Of a stretch of DNA of 64,000 bases, positions 26,301 to 39,000 are shown one piece after another. Location: positions 350,584,203 to 350,648,202 of the forward strand of contig NC_081824.1 of NCBI RefSeq assembly GCF_030867095.1. Reading direction: 5' to 3'. Position 1 is the first letter of the stretch. Each line of letters begins with the position of its first letter. Position numbers and translations under genes: made by a program. The DNA comes from Alligator mississippiensis. Taxonomy: Eukaryota > Chordata > Crocodylia > Alligatoridae. The notes under the pieces were generated by a model. It was given only the letters and a program-made list of their open reading frames with translations. It was not told where the DNA came from and searched no databases.

Positions 26301-29300
26301 TGCAGTAGCGTACATGTAGACAGCCCAGGTAGCAGCAGGGGGCCTGCTGCTGCGTGGTTAAGTCCCAATGCAGTGGGGGAGGGGCAGAAGGCAGCTGTGC
26401 CAGCTGCAAGGGCAGTTGTCTTTCTGCCATATGGGGATTGGGATCATCCCAATCCACACGGGGCTGAGAGAGCTGTCCCAGCAGCTTGGAGTGCTGTGTC
26501 TCAGCCACATGGAGACTGGGTCCCATACTGATCCCCACGTGACTGGGAGAACTGTCTTGGCAGCTGAGACTGCTGCATCCCAGCCATATGGGGATCGGGC
26601 CCAGCCCCTGTGCCCCCTGCCTGCCCTGGGGCTTATACCCCAGGGAGCCTGGAGCTCCCCCTGGCTGTTGCAGTGCGACACAGGTGTAGACTGGACTGGG
26701 GCTGCTCCTGTCAGGTGCAATTTGCTCTCAATGGGGGCACAGGTGTAGACATGCACCCCAGAGCACTTTAATGAGTCTGAATTTTCTGCGAAGAAAGTTC
26801 AGGCACATTAACTGCACATGTAGATGTGGCCACTGAGTATCAGTGGCATAACCAGGAGGCTGGGGGGAGGATGATAGAGGCAACCACTCCGGGCACCAAC
26901 TGGGGGTCAAAAAAGCAGCTGCTGCTGCTAACTGCACATTCGAGTTCCTGATCATGGTGGCAACTGGAAGTTGTCTCTTCCGTTTGTTCCGGGCTCCCAG
27001 CTACATCATTACACTGCAGCTGAGCATGCTTTTTGCCAGGACTACTGGAGCCAAGCTGGACTTTCCCTGAGATACTCTTCCTGGTAACCAAGCACCAAAA
27101 TTGAAAGCAGAGAGATTACCTTGCCTGTGCTCTGAGTGGTAACCCTGTTTGCCTCTAAAGAATGTGCAGGAGGAAGAAAAAAATCTGTCTCTAAGTAGAA
27201 ATGGAGGTAAAAAGAGGAGCCAGGATAGGACAAAAGTCTGAGCTGTGAAGTAAGACAGGACCAGAATGAATGGGAAGAGTATGCGGTATAGCTGGGAAAT
27301 AGGGATAGGAGTAGGGGATGGACAGGAACAGGTGCAAGGGAGAATATGTAAAGAAAGGAAAGGAACATCGCAATAGCAGAGGGGAGTTGTGCCTGCTGCA
27401 AGGGCAGCTGTCTCCCCACCATTGGGACCATCCCAATCCCCATATGGCTGAGAGAGCTGGGGATTGGGATGGGAACTGGGATGCAATAGCATGGAAAGAG
27501 GGCAGGAGAGAGGAGTCCAAGGGAAGAGAGGCAGGAGGGGAGGCAAAAACATTAGCTCAAGAAGGGAACAGGAGCACAGGTCCAGAAACTCAAGAGATGA
27601 AAGAGCAGAAGGCAGAGGACAACAGGGACAGGCTGAAGGCCCAGGGATATGATGGGACCCTAATCACAAGAGTCTATTTCTATCTAGACTCTAGAATTAA
27701 CACGTTTCTATGTCACAACATCTCTTTGCTGGCTAGCAAACAACTGTGAAACCCACTGGCTAATTAAGTGCCTCATCACCTACTATTGGCTGGTTCACAA
27801 AGAAGTTAATAGCTTGATACTGCTACTAATTAGTCTACTGTACTACTATACTGTAGCCAATTAGCTCAAATGAATTAAGAAGGGAATTAAAGTAAAAACC
27901 TTCACCTAGAGATGGCACTTTAAATCACAGAGTTCTATGTGATGGTGGCCACACTATTTAGATCAAACTTTTCATAGATGACAACTAACTTTGTGTGTCT
28001 CATTTTCTTGGGACCCAACTTGAGACACCTGGGGTCTCATCAATAGAAGTACAGTGTCACAACTGACACCGTAGTCAAATGGAAACTGTTCTCTGAACAT
28101 ATAAAGTGTGTAAAATGAAAGTACTCTGTAAAATACAGCCACATGTAGCAAAAATGGAGCACCCAAAATTAGTGTAGACTTAAAATTGTTCTATATTTCC
28201 CAGGTAGAAAATGGAGATAAACCATACCACCTTATCTTACAGGACTACTGTGAAGATAAATTAATAAATGCATGTAAATTACTCAAATAGCACAGTGATG
28301 AATGCCACAGAAAGGCCTATGTGATTATTAACAGGGTTTGGGTGCTTTAAAGAATAATGGATGTGAGCACAGATTGAGAGATGCGACTTTTATTCACATC
28401 TCTCAGTGTGTGCTCCCATCCATTATTCAAACTACTGAACTGCTGTCCATTCATGAGCATCATCAATGGAATGGAATGAAGCAGGAGTCCAGAGGAAAAA
28501 AAAAAAACAGTCTGATCGTTTAATTAGAGACTACTAGAATATGTATACACACGAGACAAATGAAGATTGCATAGGCACACTTATTTCTGGTATTTCCTAA
28601 CTTGTATAGCTTAATTTCACAATCTGAAGGTTTTTTAATATAGTTTTTTTGGGACGTAATTATTTATATTCAGCAAAAATTTCCAAAATAATTCCTGTTC
28701 TTGAGAGTTACAGAATCCCTTTATGCATGTCAATTCCAGACATTTCAGGAAAAATATCAAGTATATGATCAACAGGTTGCACTGAGATTTTTAAAAATAC
28801 AAAGAGTCCAACCTTTATTATCAATGAAGACATAGCCATCAAATCGATCTCTAAAAAGAAGGATGTCCTCAGGATTTCTAAAGTTAATGTATGCTCTGGA
28901 GTAGAGATGTGGATAAAGGCTGCAACAAGAAACAATTTTTCATAAACCTCATCTCCTTGCAGAAAAGTCTGCATTAAAATTATATATCACAGAAGGCAAC
29001 ATTTCCATATATACTTAACAAAGATTTAAGTCAAGTGGAACTGGGTGTTGCAGCTATACCAAGAACATTAATTCTGAATTAGGAGACAAATACCTCTTTC
29101 TCTAATCTCAGTGCCCCTTTAATCCCTTGAAGCTTCCTTTCTGTAACAGTGGCATAAGAGCTATTGGCGAACTTTTTGAGCATGCTCATGAAATATTTTG
29201 TTGCCCCTCTTGAGCAAAGAAGAATCAGGCTGCTTGGCAGCTACAAAGCTGCCATGGTGAATCTTTGTATCTGTGCATAAAACATTTTAGTAAGTGGCAA

Positions 29301-32300
29301 GAAAATATCTGAGGGGCATCAAAATAAAAACATATGATGGAACCTTGGCAGACATTATATATGACTCTAGCAGACAGTTTACACCCATAAAGGACAATTA
29401 TTTCTACCAGCCAAAGTTTCCCATTAAAAAGAACAGTTATCTACCCTGTGCTTGTTAGCTATGATGTTTTCTATGAAGAACCTACTCTTAAGTACACATG
29501 TTCAATGTACGCTGGATCAACAGCTAAAAAATAGCAGTATCCTCTGGCCTATGCCTATGCTTGTTCTCAGGCCTTTGCCACTCAAGGACCCAAATGAAAA
29601 AGGGGCTGCAACTATTCCTCAGTTTCCTTACTAATTAAGAATCCCAGATAACATGGACTCAGAAAAAGCAAGGATCAAGAGCATGCTGTGGGTTCCACAA
29701 GAACGCATTTTAAAGGACTGTGGTTATTTTTAGTTAAGTAATTGTTCTTTCTTTCTGAGTATAAGTCCATGTGAATCACAAACTAGGGTGGTAGAAAGCA
29801 GTGCCCAGTATGAAATGTGGGACTGAGGAACATTGCTTATCAAAAAGGAAAATATGACTGTAATACTGTCGTACCAAATTTGGCATCTGGTCTTGTGGCC
29901 AGAACAACTGTTTAACAAAAATAAAGGAATTATGCCTTGTAGTTTACTTGAAAATTTGCAGATGTAGGGTAAACATCCAGGATGAAGTTTTCGCTCTCAT
30001 GTAGTGAGCTTTAATAGTTGGTGTAATGGGTATATTAATCATATAATCACAGACTGATACATACTGGGTGCATCTACTTGTGTGCTTTAATGCAGTTGAC
30101 TAATTAGCTCCGCAGTAAAGAGTCACAGTCTATATGTGCACTAGTATTAGGGTGCAGTAAATTAACTCTGATGTAGGATAGTCCCCTTCTGATAATGTGG
30201 GGTGAGAAAAAAAACAGAACAGGATTTCAGGAAAGAAGAAGACACAGAGCAGGACAGAAGAAAAGTCAAGATGAAGGACAATACTGGTACAAGGTCAAAT
30301 AAATAACAATGAATAAATTCTGACTAGAAATAAAAAGGTGGCTTCTAACCACCAGAGTGCAATTTTAGAATGGTTTTCTAAACAAAGCAATCAGAGCACC
30401 ATAAAGCAGTGAGGAAACCCAAAATGCTTCAAGATGGAATTTGCTAAGTTTATGGAAGGGATAGTATGATAAATTAACAATGTACTTGGAACAGTAAGCA
30501 GGACATGTAATATCAGACTTCAGGTGTTTGGTATTCCCAGGAAGGGCTAAAAGAAAATGAATGCATGGATTGGCTATATAAGGGCAGGATTTAGAGGCAC
30601 AGAATGAAGCTGGAGAAAGCAATTTCAGAATAAGACACAGCTTGCCAACACTGGGGAAGTGGAACACTAGAACACTTCTACACTGTGATGGTAGGCTTTC
30701 AATATCCCCAGATTCTTGGGGCAATTTGTGTTTTGAATACATGCTTTAAGTTTCTATATTTTTATGTGCACATAAGGAAGGCTGGGCTAGGTAGCTGCGA
30801 TAGCCTTTTCTGGGTTAGATTCCTTGTCCTTTCCTTGTTAATTCTTTTGACTTCTGAATTTGCCTCATGCTTGAATTCCTTTTCCAGTAGATTACATTGC
30901 ACGCTTCATAACTTAGGTTGGCTGCCTGCAGGAACCAGAAAGGAATTTCCTTTGTCGTAAATACCTTCTTTGGCTTCTGTGGTTCTTTTCCCCTCCTTCT
31001 GCCATATCACACATTGGCCAGAATGCTCCTAAATGTTAATTTGAAATCTCCAGGGGCTAGCTGTTGGGTCTTCCTCATGCACTCAGGATTAAACTGGACA
31101 CCAGATTTGGGATAAAGAAGGACATTTTCCCCATGATAGATTGGCAGACACCATTAGACAGTTTTGCCTTCTGTAGCATGGGTAAGAGTCCACTTCCTAG
31201 GATTATCTGTATATTTTACATAACTAATTTTCTGACATTGCAGGGACTTATAGCACTGGTTGTGTCCCCTCTCTTCTCTGTCTTCCTGTGACAGATTGCA
31301 GGTGAGTTTTTTTCCCTTTTCTTTTTTTCTTTTGGCACTAAGGATATTAAGTTTGTATGGCATACTTTGAACCTATAGCTCATGGGATGGGCTAGAGTGG
31401 ATGTCTCTGTGGACCATTCTGGACACCTGATTATTACAAGATTGTCTGAAAAGGCCAAAAGGAAATTCTCTACCTTCCTCAAATATATTACTTATCTTCT
31501 TCGACTTCTGTTTCTTTCGGGTAGGGTATGTGGAGAATTGGATTTGATGATCCAGCAATTCCCTTCTAGTCCTATGTTTCTAAGTTCATATGAGGAGAAA
31601 GAGATAGTTAGCTGTGTTAGTGTGAAGTCAGGCAGAGGGCAGATTAGAGATGTATTGAATGTGAGATACAAAAGCTTTTGTGAGCAAAAGTTCACTTCAG
31701 TAGATACTATGAAAGAACATGCAGATAGAAGGCTATCAGAGAGAATGATCTAAATATAAATGAGGGAAGGGAAGTAGGTGGAGGTGAAGCGGTTGGTAAT
31801 GAAGAGCTTGGCTGTAGACAGTGGATCTAGCAGTGTGCTTAGGATGAAAGCTAGTGGCATGGGTGTAGCTGTGGCAGTTGGTAGGTTTCCAAAACAATAT
31901 GGTAGCAACGTGGCCATTGCAAACCTACATCATCATGGTATCTAGAAAATGAATTTGCTGAGTGAAGTATTCCAGGGTCATGTTGATGGAGGGGTGGGGT
32001 GAAAATTTTATAACTTCCTTGCCTTGTTCAGCATTGCCCCGACCTTGCTCTTTTCCCTTTTCTTTTTAGAGCATTCTATTTGATAGTCTGCTCTGTGTAC
32101 GTCTTTTATAGCTTCTGAAGTGAGCTTTTGCTCATGAAAATGTATGCATCTGATTTAGTAGGTCTGTAAGGTGCATCTCTGCCCAACCTTCCACCCAAGT
32201 TTGTATGATTACGTAAGCAGGCACTATAACAAGTTTGAATGGGAGTCCAAAAAAGTTAAAATACAGAATAGAATGGAGGATTTCACTTATGGAACCCTTC

Positions 32301-32953
32301 ACTAGGTCAATGTTGTGCCAAGTGGCCCAAAATGAAAATTATTTCTATTTATTCTTCTACATGGAAAGCTTTCTACTTTGCAGTAAGACCTCTTGTGCTT
32401 TTGTGGAATAGTCTCTGTTAGTCTCTATCAGCCAAAAGGTAAGCTGCCTGATGTAGTAACAGTGGTTCTGAATAAATTATCTGATCTTTGTTCTATAACA
32501 GTATGTCTGGCCAGTTTGGAAGTGGTATCTGATGCTGAGTAGACATCTATAAAAGATGTTAGCCAGAAATGGCTAACTCCAATATTGAGCTATCAGAATT
32601 AGTGCTGTTGTATTGCTTCTGACTTGGCATTTTACTTGGAATCAAAAGCATCAGAACTACATACATGAGATCCTTTCCAACTATATGAAGATCATTATGA
32701 CTCACTGGAACAAAATGCCAGATATTTTATATTGTCCTTGGTGGTAACAAGTTTCTAAGGGGATTTCCTCACTAATGGAATCTTGACTGGACAGAACTCT
32801 TCAGACATCACTCTTGGTTGGTGGTTAAGAAGTCCAGTAGGCATTTGCTAACTTCGAGAAGATGAAGAACAACTGAGATTTGTCTGTGGTGTTGCCACAA
32901 GGCTAACAACGTTACTGTGTCCTGACACAAGGATGATGAGTGGCGACCTGTAC

Positions 32954-33007
<54 letters not shown>

Positions 33008-36000
33008 AAGTGTAATATATATTAGAGGTGCACAGATATATTGGCACCATATCAGATTGGCACTGATAAAAGGAAAATTAACATTACTGGCTATCAGCTT
33101 TTATGGGCTGGTGTAGCCAATAATGTACCGATAAATATAATGTCTTCCAGCCAGGGCCTCCAAACATGGCCAGGAATACAGCCGGGCAGTGTGGAGAGCA
33201 GTGCTCTGCAGGTAAGTCTGTGAAGGGGAAGAGGTGTGGGGGAACAGGGCAAATTGAGGCCCCCACAGTGAGGAGTAGGGCAGGGTCAGGGAGCAGGACA
33301 GAGCCACAGGTTGCTCATCCACGAGATCAGCATCCCAGTGCACCACCACCACCACTTTTAAGTGCTGGGATGTTTTAGGAGCAGAGCTGAGCAGGGTGAG
33401 GGCAAATGTAAGCTGCCTACTGTGCGCTCAGGGCTCTCCACCCTGCTGCTTTGCCCCAGGAGCTGCACACTGGCCACGTGTCCCCTGGCCAGTGGTGTGC
33501 CCTGAGCCCACAGCGGGCAGCCCACCTCTGCCTTCGCCCCACATGGCTCCACTAGTAAAAGCTTCCTGGTGCTTAAACATGGTGGCAGCAGCACTTGAAC
33601 TAAAGCTCATTCTTTGAGCTTTAGTAAAAGGCCCCCCCCCATTTTTAAGTACCGGGACACTGATCCCCTGGACAAGCCGCCTGTGGCTCTGTTTCACTCC
33701 CCACCTTGGCCCCGGGGTTCCATTCACCGCCCTGCCCCAACCTCAGCCCCAACCCCACTCCCTCCCTCACCAGGGGAGGCCTCAATCTGCCCCTCCCCAC
33801 TCCTTCCCCTCCACAGACTTACCTGCAGGGCACTGCTCTCCATGCTGCCCAGCTGCATTCCTGTAAATCAGTTATCAGATTGGTATCAGCTGATATGCCT
33901 GGTGAATAAGTGGTTATCAGTATTGGCCGAGAAAATCTTTATCAGTGCACCCCTAATAGATATTCGATATTACGTCATAATATATGCGACACTGAACTTG
34001 TTTGTAAGAATCAGCACTATGAAGTTCTGTAGAACAGGATGAAATGCCATACAAGCCTATCTGATTGCTGAGTTTTAGAACATTTATGTGAATGAATACT
34101 TTTCAAACAAAGCCCTTTTTACTTAGATGTGGCTTGAGTGTTCAATGCAACCTGTACCTGATGCATCTATGAATAATGCCTTTGCAAAAGGAGAAGCAGA
34201 GAAAATTCTTGGTGTCCAACCACAAAAAGCTGACAACTCGTATATTCATTTGTAAGTCTGCTTCTGGCAAGATTTACCTGCCATTGGCTATGTCTGGAGC
34301 TCTAAAGTGAGAATCTCTGACATTTCTGATCAAAAAGATTTCTTGCTGGATCACAAATAGAAGATGTGGCCTGGTAATGGAGACAAAGAAGAAATACATT
34401 CAAAGACCGTACCAATCTTTGAAGCAGCCTTGGTACTGTGATATCAGAAACATATAGTTGCCAAACAAAGGCACCCATGCTGGTGATAATATAGGTCACT
34501 TCCTTCAAAACTGTATTAATAAGTACTGCCACAGCTTCCACTGCTGTTGTCAATGTCAGTACCTTGCATCAAACCTGATATTGATATCATTGCTGATGTC
34601 AGTATTGATGTCAATACTGGATTTCGTGTTTTGCCAATATTTTCAAGTTTGAGTACCAAACATTATTCACAATTTTTTTATATTAAGCCAAAGTGTCACT
34701 TGCTTCTGTTGGAAAAAATAATCCTAGTGCTCTATTCCCTGGAAATTGAAGACTTGAACTTTCTCCTTATGAACAGAAAGGGACTGCTGCCTGGTATCAT
34801 GCCTATCCCATTCCTACCTCCTCCGTCTCAGGTAGATGTGGAACTGGTGGTTGGTGTCAATGTGGCAGCCAGTAGCAAAGCAGTCTTCAACACTAGACCC
34901 CGTCCTGATGGTGCTGAAGGGTTTTTTTGCCAACATCAGCTGTGGGTGTAGTATACTGGTTGACTGGGATACTGGATTACATGGATATTAGAAAAGACTG
35001 GTTCTGGCTTAAAAACTGACCCTCACTTTTCAGGATTTGACAGTCCTCACATTGCTCAAGGAATGGCACACTAACTAGTACTCTGGCACATTGCTACCAG
35101 CAAGACAGAACAGAGAGTAGCTGTCCATGAGTAAAATATGTATCATTGAATGAAGATAATTTGGAGCTTGCCAGCTTTGAATGTCTTTTTGGTTGTGGGT
35201 AGAGACAAAATTGAGGCAGGACATATTACATGTAAGGGTATTGGAGGGGAGGGGGACAAGAGAAATAAAATAAAGTTAACTTTACCAGCTGTCCATTATT
35301 CAGACTGCAAAAGGCAGTGCATGGACTGCAAAAGGCAATTGCTTGTTCTGTCTTCCTAACACAGGTAGTAAGAAGAGCCTGAGGAATGGTTGAGGCTACT
35401 CTGTCCATTTTGCCCTTGGGTAAGGGAGATATGAGGACAAGCACAGTGCTAACACAACCCAACTGCTATTCAAAGGTCTTCAGTTTTGGATGCAGAGGGT
35501 GTATGCACACCTAGGACAGGATACACTCGGACATATATCTGGAATAATTTTTTTATCCTTCTGAATTAGTTTGTTGTTAGGAGTGGATACCCAAGTGAGT
35601 CATGCTCCAGCTGCAGATACCTCATGCAGTCAGTCACTGGCTGCTGTATTTACAAGAAGCCAATACCATCCTGAACAAAGCCCTAAAAGCAGCAGGCAGA
35701 CACCAGTAAGGTATCTGCACAACAAAACAGCTGGTGAGCTTGCATAGTCTTAATCCTTGTGCTTGCTTTGATTCCAGTCCTTGAACCTAGCTTGAGCCCA
35801 GTGAGATCTCTGGCTGGTGACTCTGGCTTCCAGCCCTGGCTTGAATCAGAGTTCCCCAATTCTAGTTCCATGACCCTTGCCTGTCCTTGACCATGACTTG
35901 ACCTTTGAATTCCAGTTTGTCAACTGGCTCTAGATCTTGGACTCCAACTCCTGACCCCAGGCCTAAACACTACTAGGCCTAACCACCCATGTTCTGGTTG

Positions 36001-39000
36001 TGACAGATAAACATTTCCAGAACAGCAAATTAGTTTATTATCTAGCATTTCTAGGAAGCCTTACACCTATAGAATAAAGAAAAGCTAAGTGGTGGCCAGG
36101 TCAGATTGCTGGTTGTAGAGCCAAAACTTGGCATAAAGAAAAACACATCCTGCTAATGGTGTACAATGATAAAGCATTGCTCCTGAGCACTTACATGGAT
36201 AATTATGCATGCAAACAAAGTTACTTACCTGTATGTTTGCAACACTGGGGTCTTAACTGAGACATCTCTTACTTTACAAATAAGTTAAAAAACAGAAACG
36301 CTGCATTTATATCTTTATGAAAGATTTCGCTTTGGAGGAAAACTCCAGTGACAGTAACATTAAACTTCACAAAGAAAATTAATACATGTTGATAAGAATT
36401 AAAGTTAATGAAACATATTGGTGACATTTTCAACGTTTCTGAGAAAGTACACAGCACTATAGTGATGCAGCCATGAAAAAGGTCAAAATAAAACAGAATC
36501 AATATCCCACCCATTGATTTTAATGGGAAATAAATTCAGCACTTTTTTAAAGTTTACAAGAGGCACATCTACACGTGTACTTTACTGTACAGCACACTAA
36601 TTTGCTGTGAAGTAAAGTGTCACCATCCAAGTGTGCATAGCAATTAATCCAGTGTAGACGAATTTACTAAGCAGTCCAATAGTCTTGTTGAGTACTATTC
36701 GATGGCATAGTAAATTACTGTGCTTAAATACATGTATGGATGGTGATGTCTGAATTAGTTTACTCTGGCTCAAATTACGCCAGAATTTACTCAGTCACAT
36801 TAATTGCACGTGTAGACGCTCCCTATGTGTATGATTGAATTGGTTTTGTTTTCTTTATAAACAATAAAGGTGTATGTCAGTACTGGCATCCAAACCTGTA
36901 TCTTAATTCCCACTCTCCTATTACTCAGGATTCAGAACCTTATCCTAGTGGCTGACTCCTATGCCCCTTCTTTAAAAAACTGAGTAGGGGTCAGTTTTAA
37001 TTAAAACAACCTTTTTCTTTCATACAATACTCAGTACATATTGCACTTACTGAGGACAAAATCCAAATTCTATTCACTCCTTTCCCTGAAGGGATTCAAA
37101 ACCACCTTCATGAAGAATGCCTTAATGACTAAGCTACAGACTACTCATCAGGTGGGAGGGGGGTATGTTTTACTGTTGCAAAGAACTCAGAAAGACCACC
37201 ATAGATTTATATTCAAAATATCTGGGTTCATCTTGTTTATAAACCTAACAGGGTTAACAGTGTGTGACACCCCACAGCACCCCTAAAAGGATCTCAATGC
37301 ACCCCAAGATACCATGGACCCCTGGTTGAGAATCACCAATTTAGGGTATGGTGGAGTCTTTAGTTTCAGGTCGTTATCCAAGGACTGTTTTAATATTTTA
37401 ATCAAATTATAGTTTCACATAAAGTGCATAAGTAGTTCTTTGAGCAGGAATCATGTCTAGCATTTAAGGTATTTATTACTCTCCTCTTCAGAGAAGTACA
37501 CCAACTCATAAGCTAGTAATTCTCCCTCTCTCCAGTCAACAAACATTTTCTGCAAAGTGAAACACCTTCAAGAGAAAGGGGAGGCACTGGCCTGCCCCCC
37601 TCTCCAAATAAAACTTATAGCCATGTGGTTCAGACACTGAAAAATGCCAAAGAATATAGGAAATAAAAATAGGATTCCTCAAACATTTTTGGATATGTTA
37701 GACCCACAGGTGGTTTCTGTCCATTTTGGCACCACAATTGATTTCTTTCTCCTTTCTTTCACAAAACAGCAGCACTTCTCTATTCCCTTACACTTAGACT
37801 TGTAGAAGTGAATACATTTCAAAACAGAACCAAACATTTTAAACAGTTAATTTTTCAACTAAGCATTTATTACTGATCAGCAGAAGAAAATTATAGGAAA
37901 ATATAGCCAGGACAGTATTTTCTACAGTGCAGACTTCAGAATTATATTGTGCCAAAGGATCCAGTGTAGCCACCAGTTTTACATTAATAAAATAATAAAA
38001 GATATTCAGGACCAGAACCATCACCTGCAGTATCAGAAACACATACAAATGTAGAAACACAAAAATGTGTGCCTATCAGGGGTGTGCAAAACGGGCTGTA
38101 TTCGATTTGGATTCGGCCTGAATCAGGGACAGTGATTCAATCTGTTGATTTGGATCACTGTCTAGATTCGATTCAGCCAAATCTGAAGCTTCGATGCTGA
38201 TTCGGTCACAGATACAGCTTTAAATGTTTTTTCTACGTACCTCGGGGTACCAGGTGCAGCTCATGAACGCTGCAATGGTGGGGTGGATAGAGTGTCCCAC
38301 AGGAGTGCGGGGGCCCCCCCTGCATGCTTGGCAGTGAACCTAGAAGTGGAAGTACTTCTGGTCCACTTCCAGGTCCACTGTCGATCACGCAGGGGGGCCC
38401 TCCTGCGTCCCCCCGGCTCGGTGATTGGCTGCAGGGGGACCCTGGGTGCCCCCGCAGACTCACGTGGCACCAGTCGCTGAGCCGGGGCGCGCTTCCTGGC
38501 GAACCCAGAAGTGAACTGGAAGTGCTTCTGGTCCATTTCCAGGTCTGCTGCCAAGCATGCTGGGGACCCTCCATGCTCCTGTGGGATGCTCCATTAGCCC
38601 CAGCATCACAGCATTCATGAGCTGCCTGGTACCTTGAGGTATGTCGAAAAAACATTTAAAGCTGTGTCTATGTCCGAATCATTGAGTCTTTCTGAATCGA
38701 TTCGGAGGGTTCTGATTTGATTCAGAGAGATTAAAGGGTCTTCTGATTCAATTCGGAGATTCAGTCACCGAATCAGTCCGAATCACCACCTAATTGAATC
38801 AGCGACCGAAGTTTCATGCAGCCCTAGTGCCTAGTAACACTACCAAACTGAGACAGTCCCTAGTTATAGCTTTTATATTATGCTATTTCAACATGTGGCT
38901 AGGAGAGTGATTAGCAATTACAGGTCTGTTTCTCAAATGCAGGTGGCTCCAAAGACAAATAGCTGGACTGAAAATACACAGGGCTCAGGCATCTATAAAG

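Larger units (their letters stand above)
22920..28812 (-). other. UPF3A intron 3
   Basis: 5893 bp. It holds a small hAT-like element (23789-24015), a 1.3-kb solo LTR (24195-25529), a 698-bp Harbinger-type element (26134-26831), an echo of that element's internal repeat near 27370-27460, and a MIR relic (28207-28320). 22920-23780 shows nothing recognisable. 28340-28420 contains a short inverted repeat (GTGAGCACAGATTGAGAG against CTCTCAGTGTGTGCTC). Confidence 0.75.

Noticed and set aside
26358-27749. Open frames of 130-180 codons
   Set aside because: They overlap a MITE with tandem subrepeats and purine-rich intron sequence. No recognisable domains.
33084-34042. Open frames on both strands
   Set aside because: Inside the 33023-33955 foldback element; no protein similarity seen.
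38233-38655. 140-codon minus-strand frame and its plus-strand partner
   Set aside because: Chance frames in the arms of the 38077-38826 foldback element.
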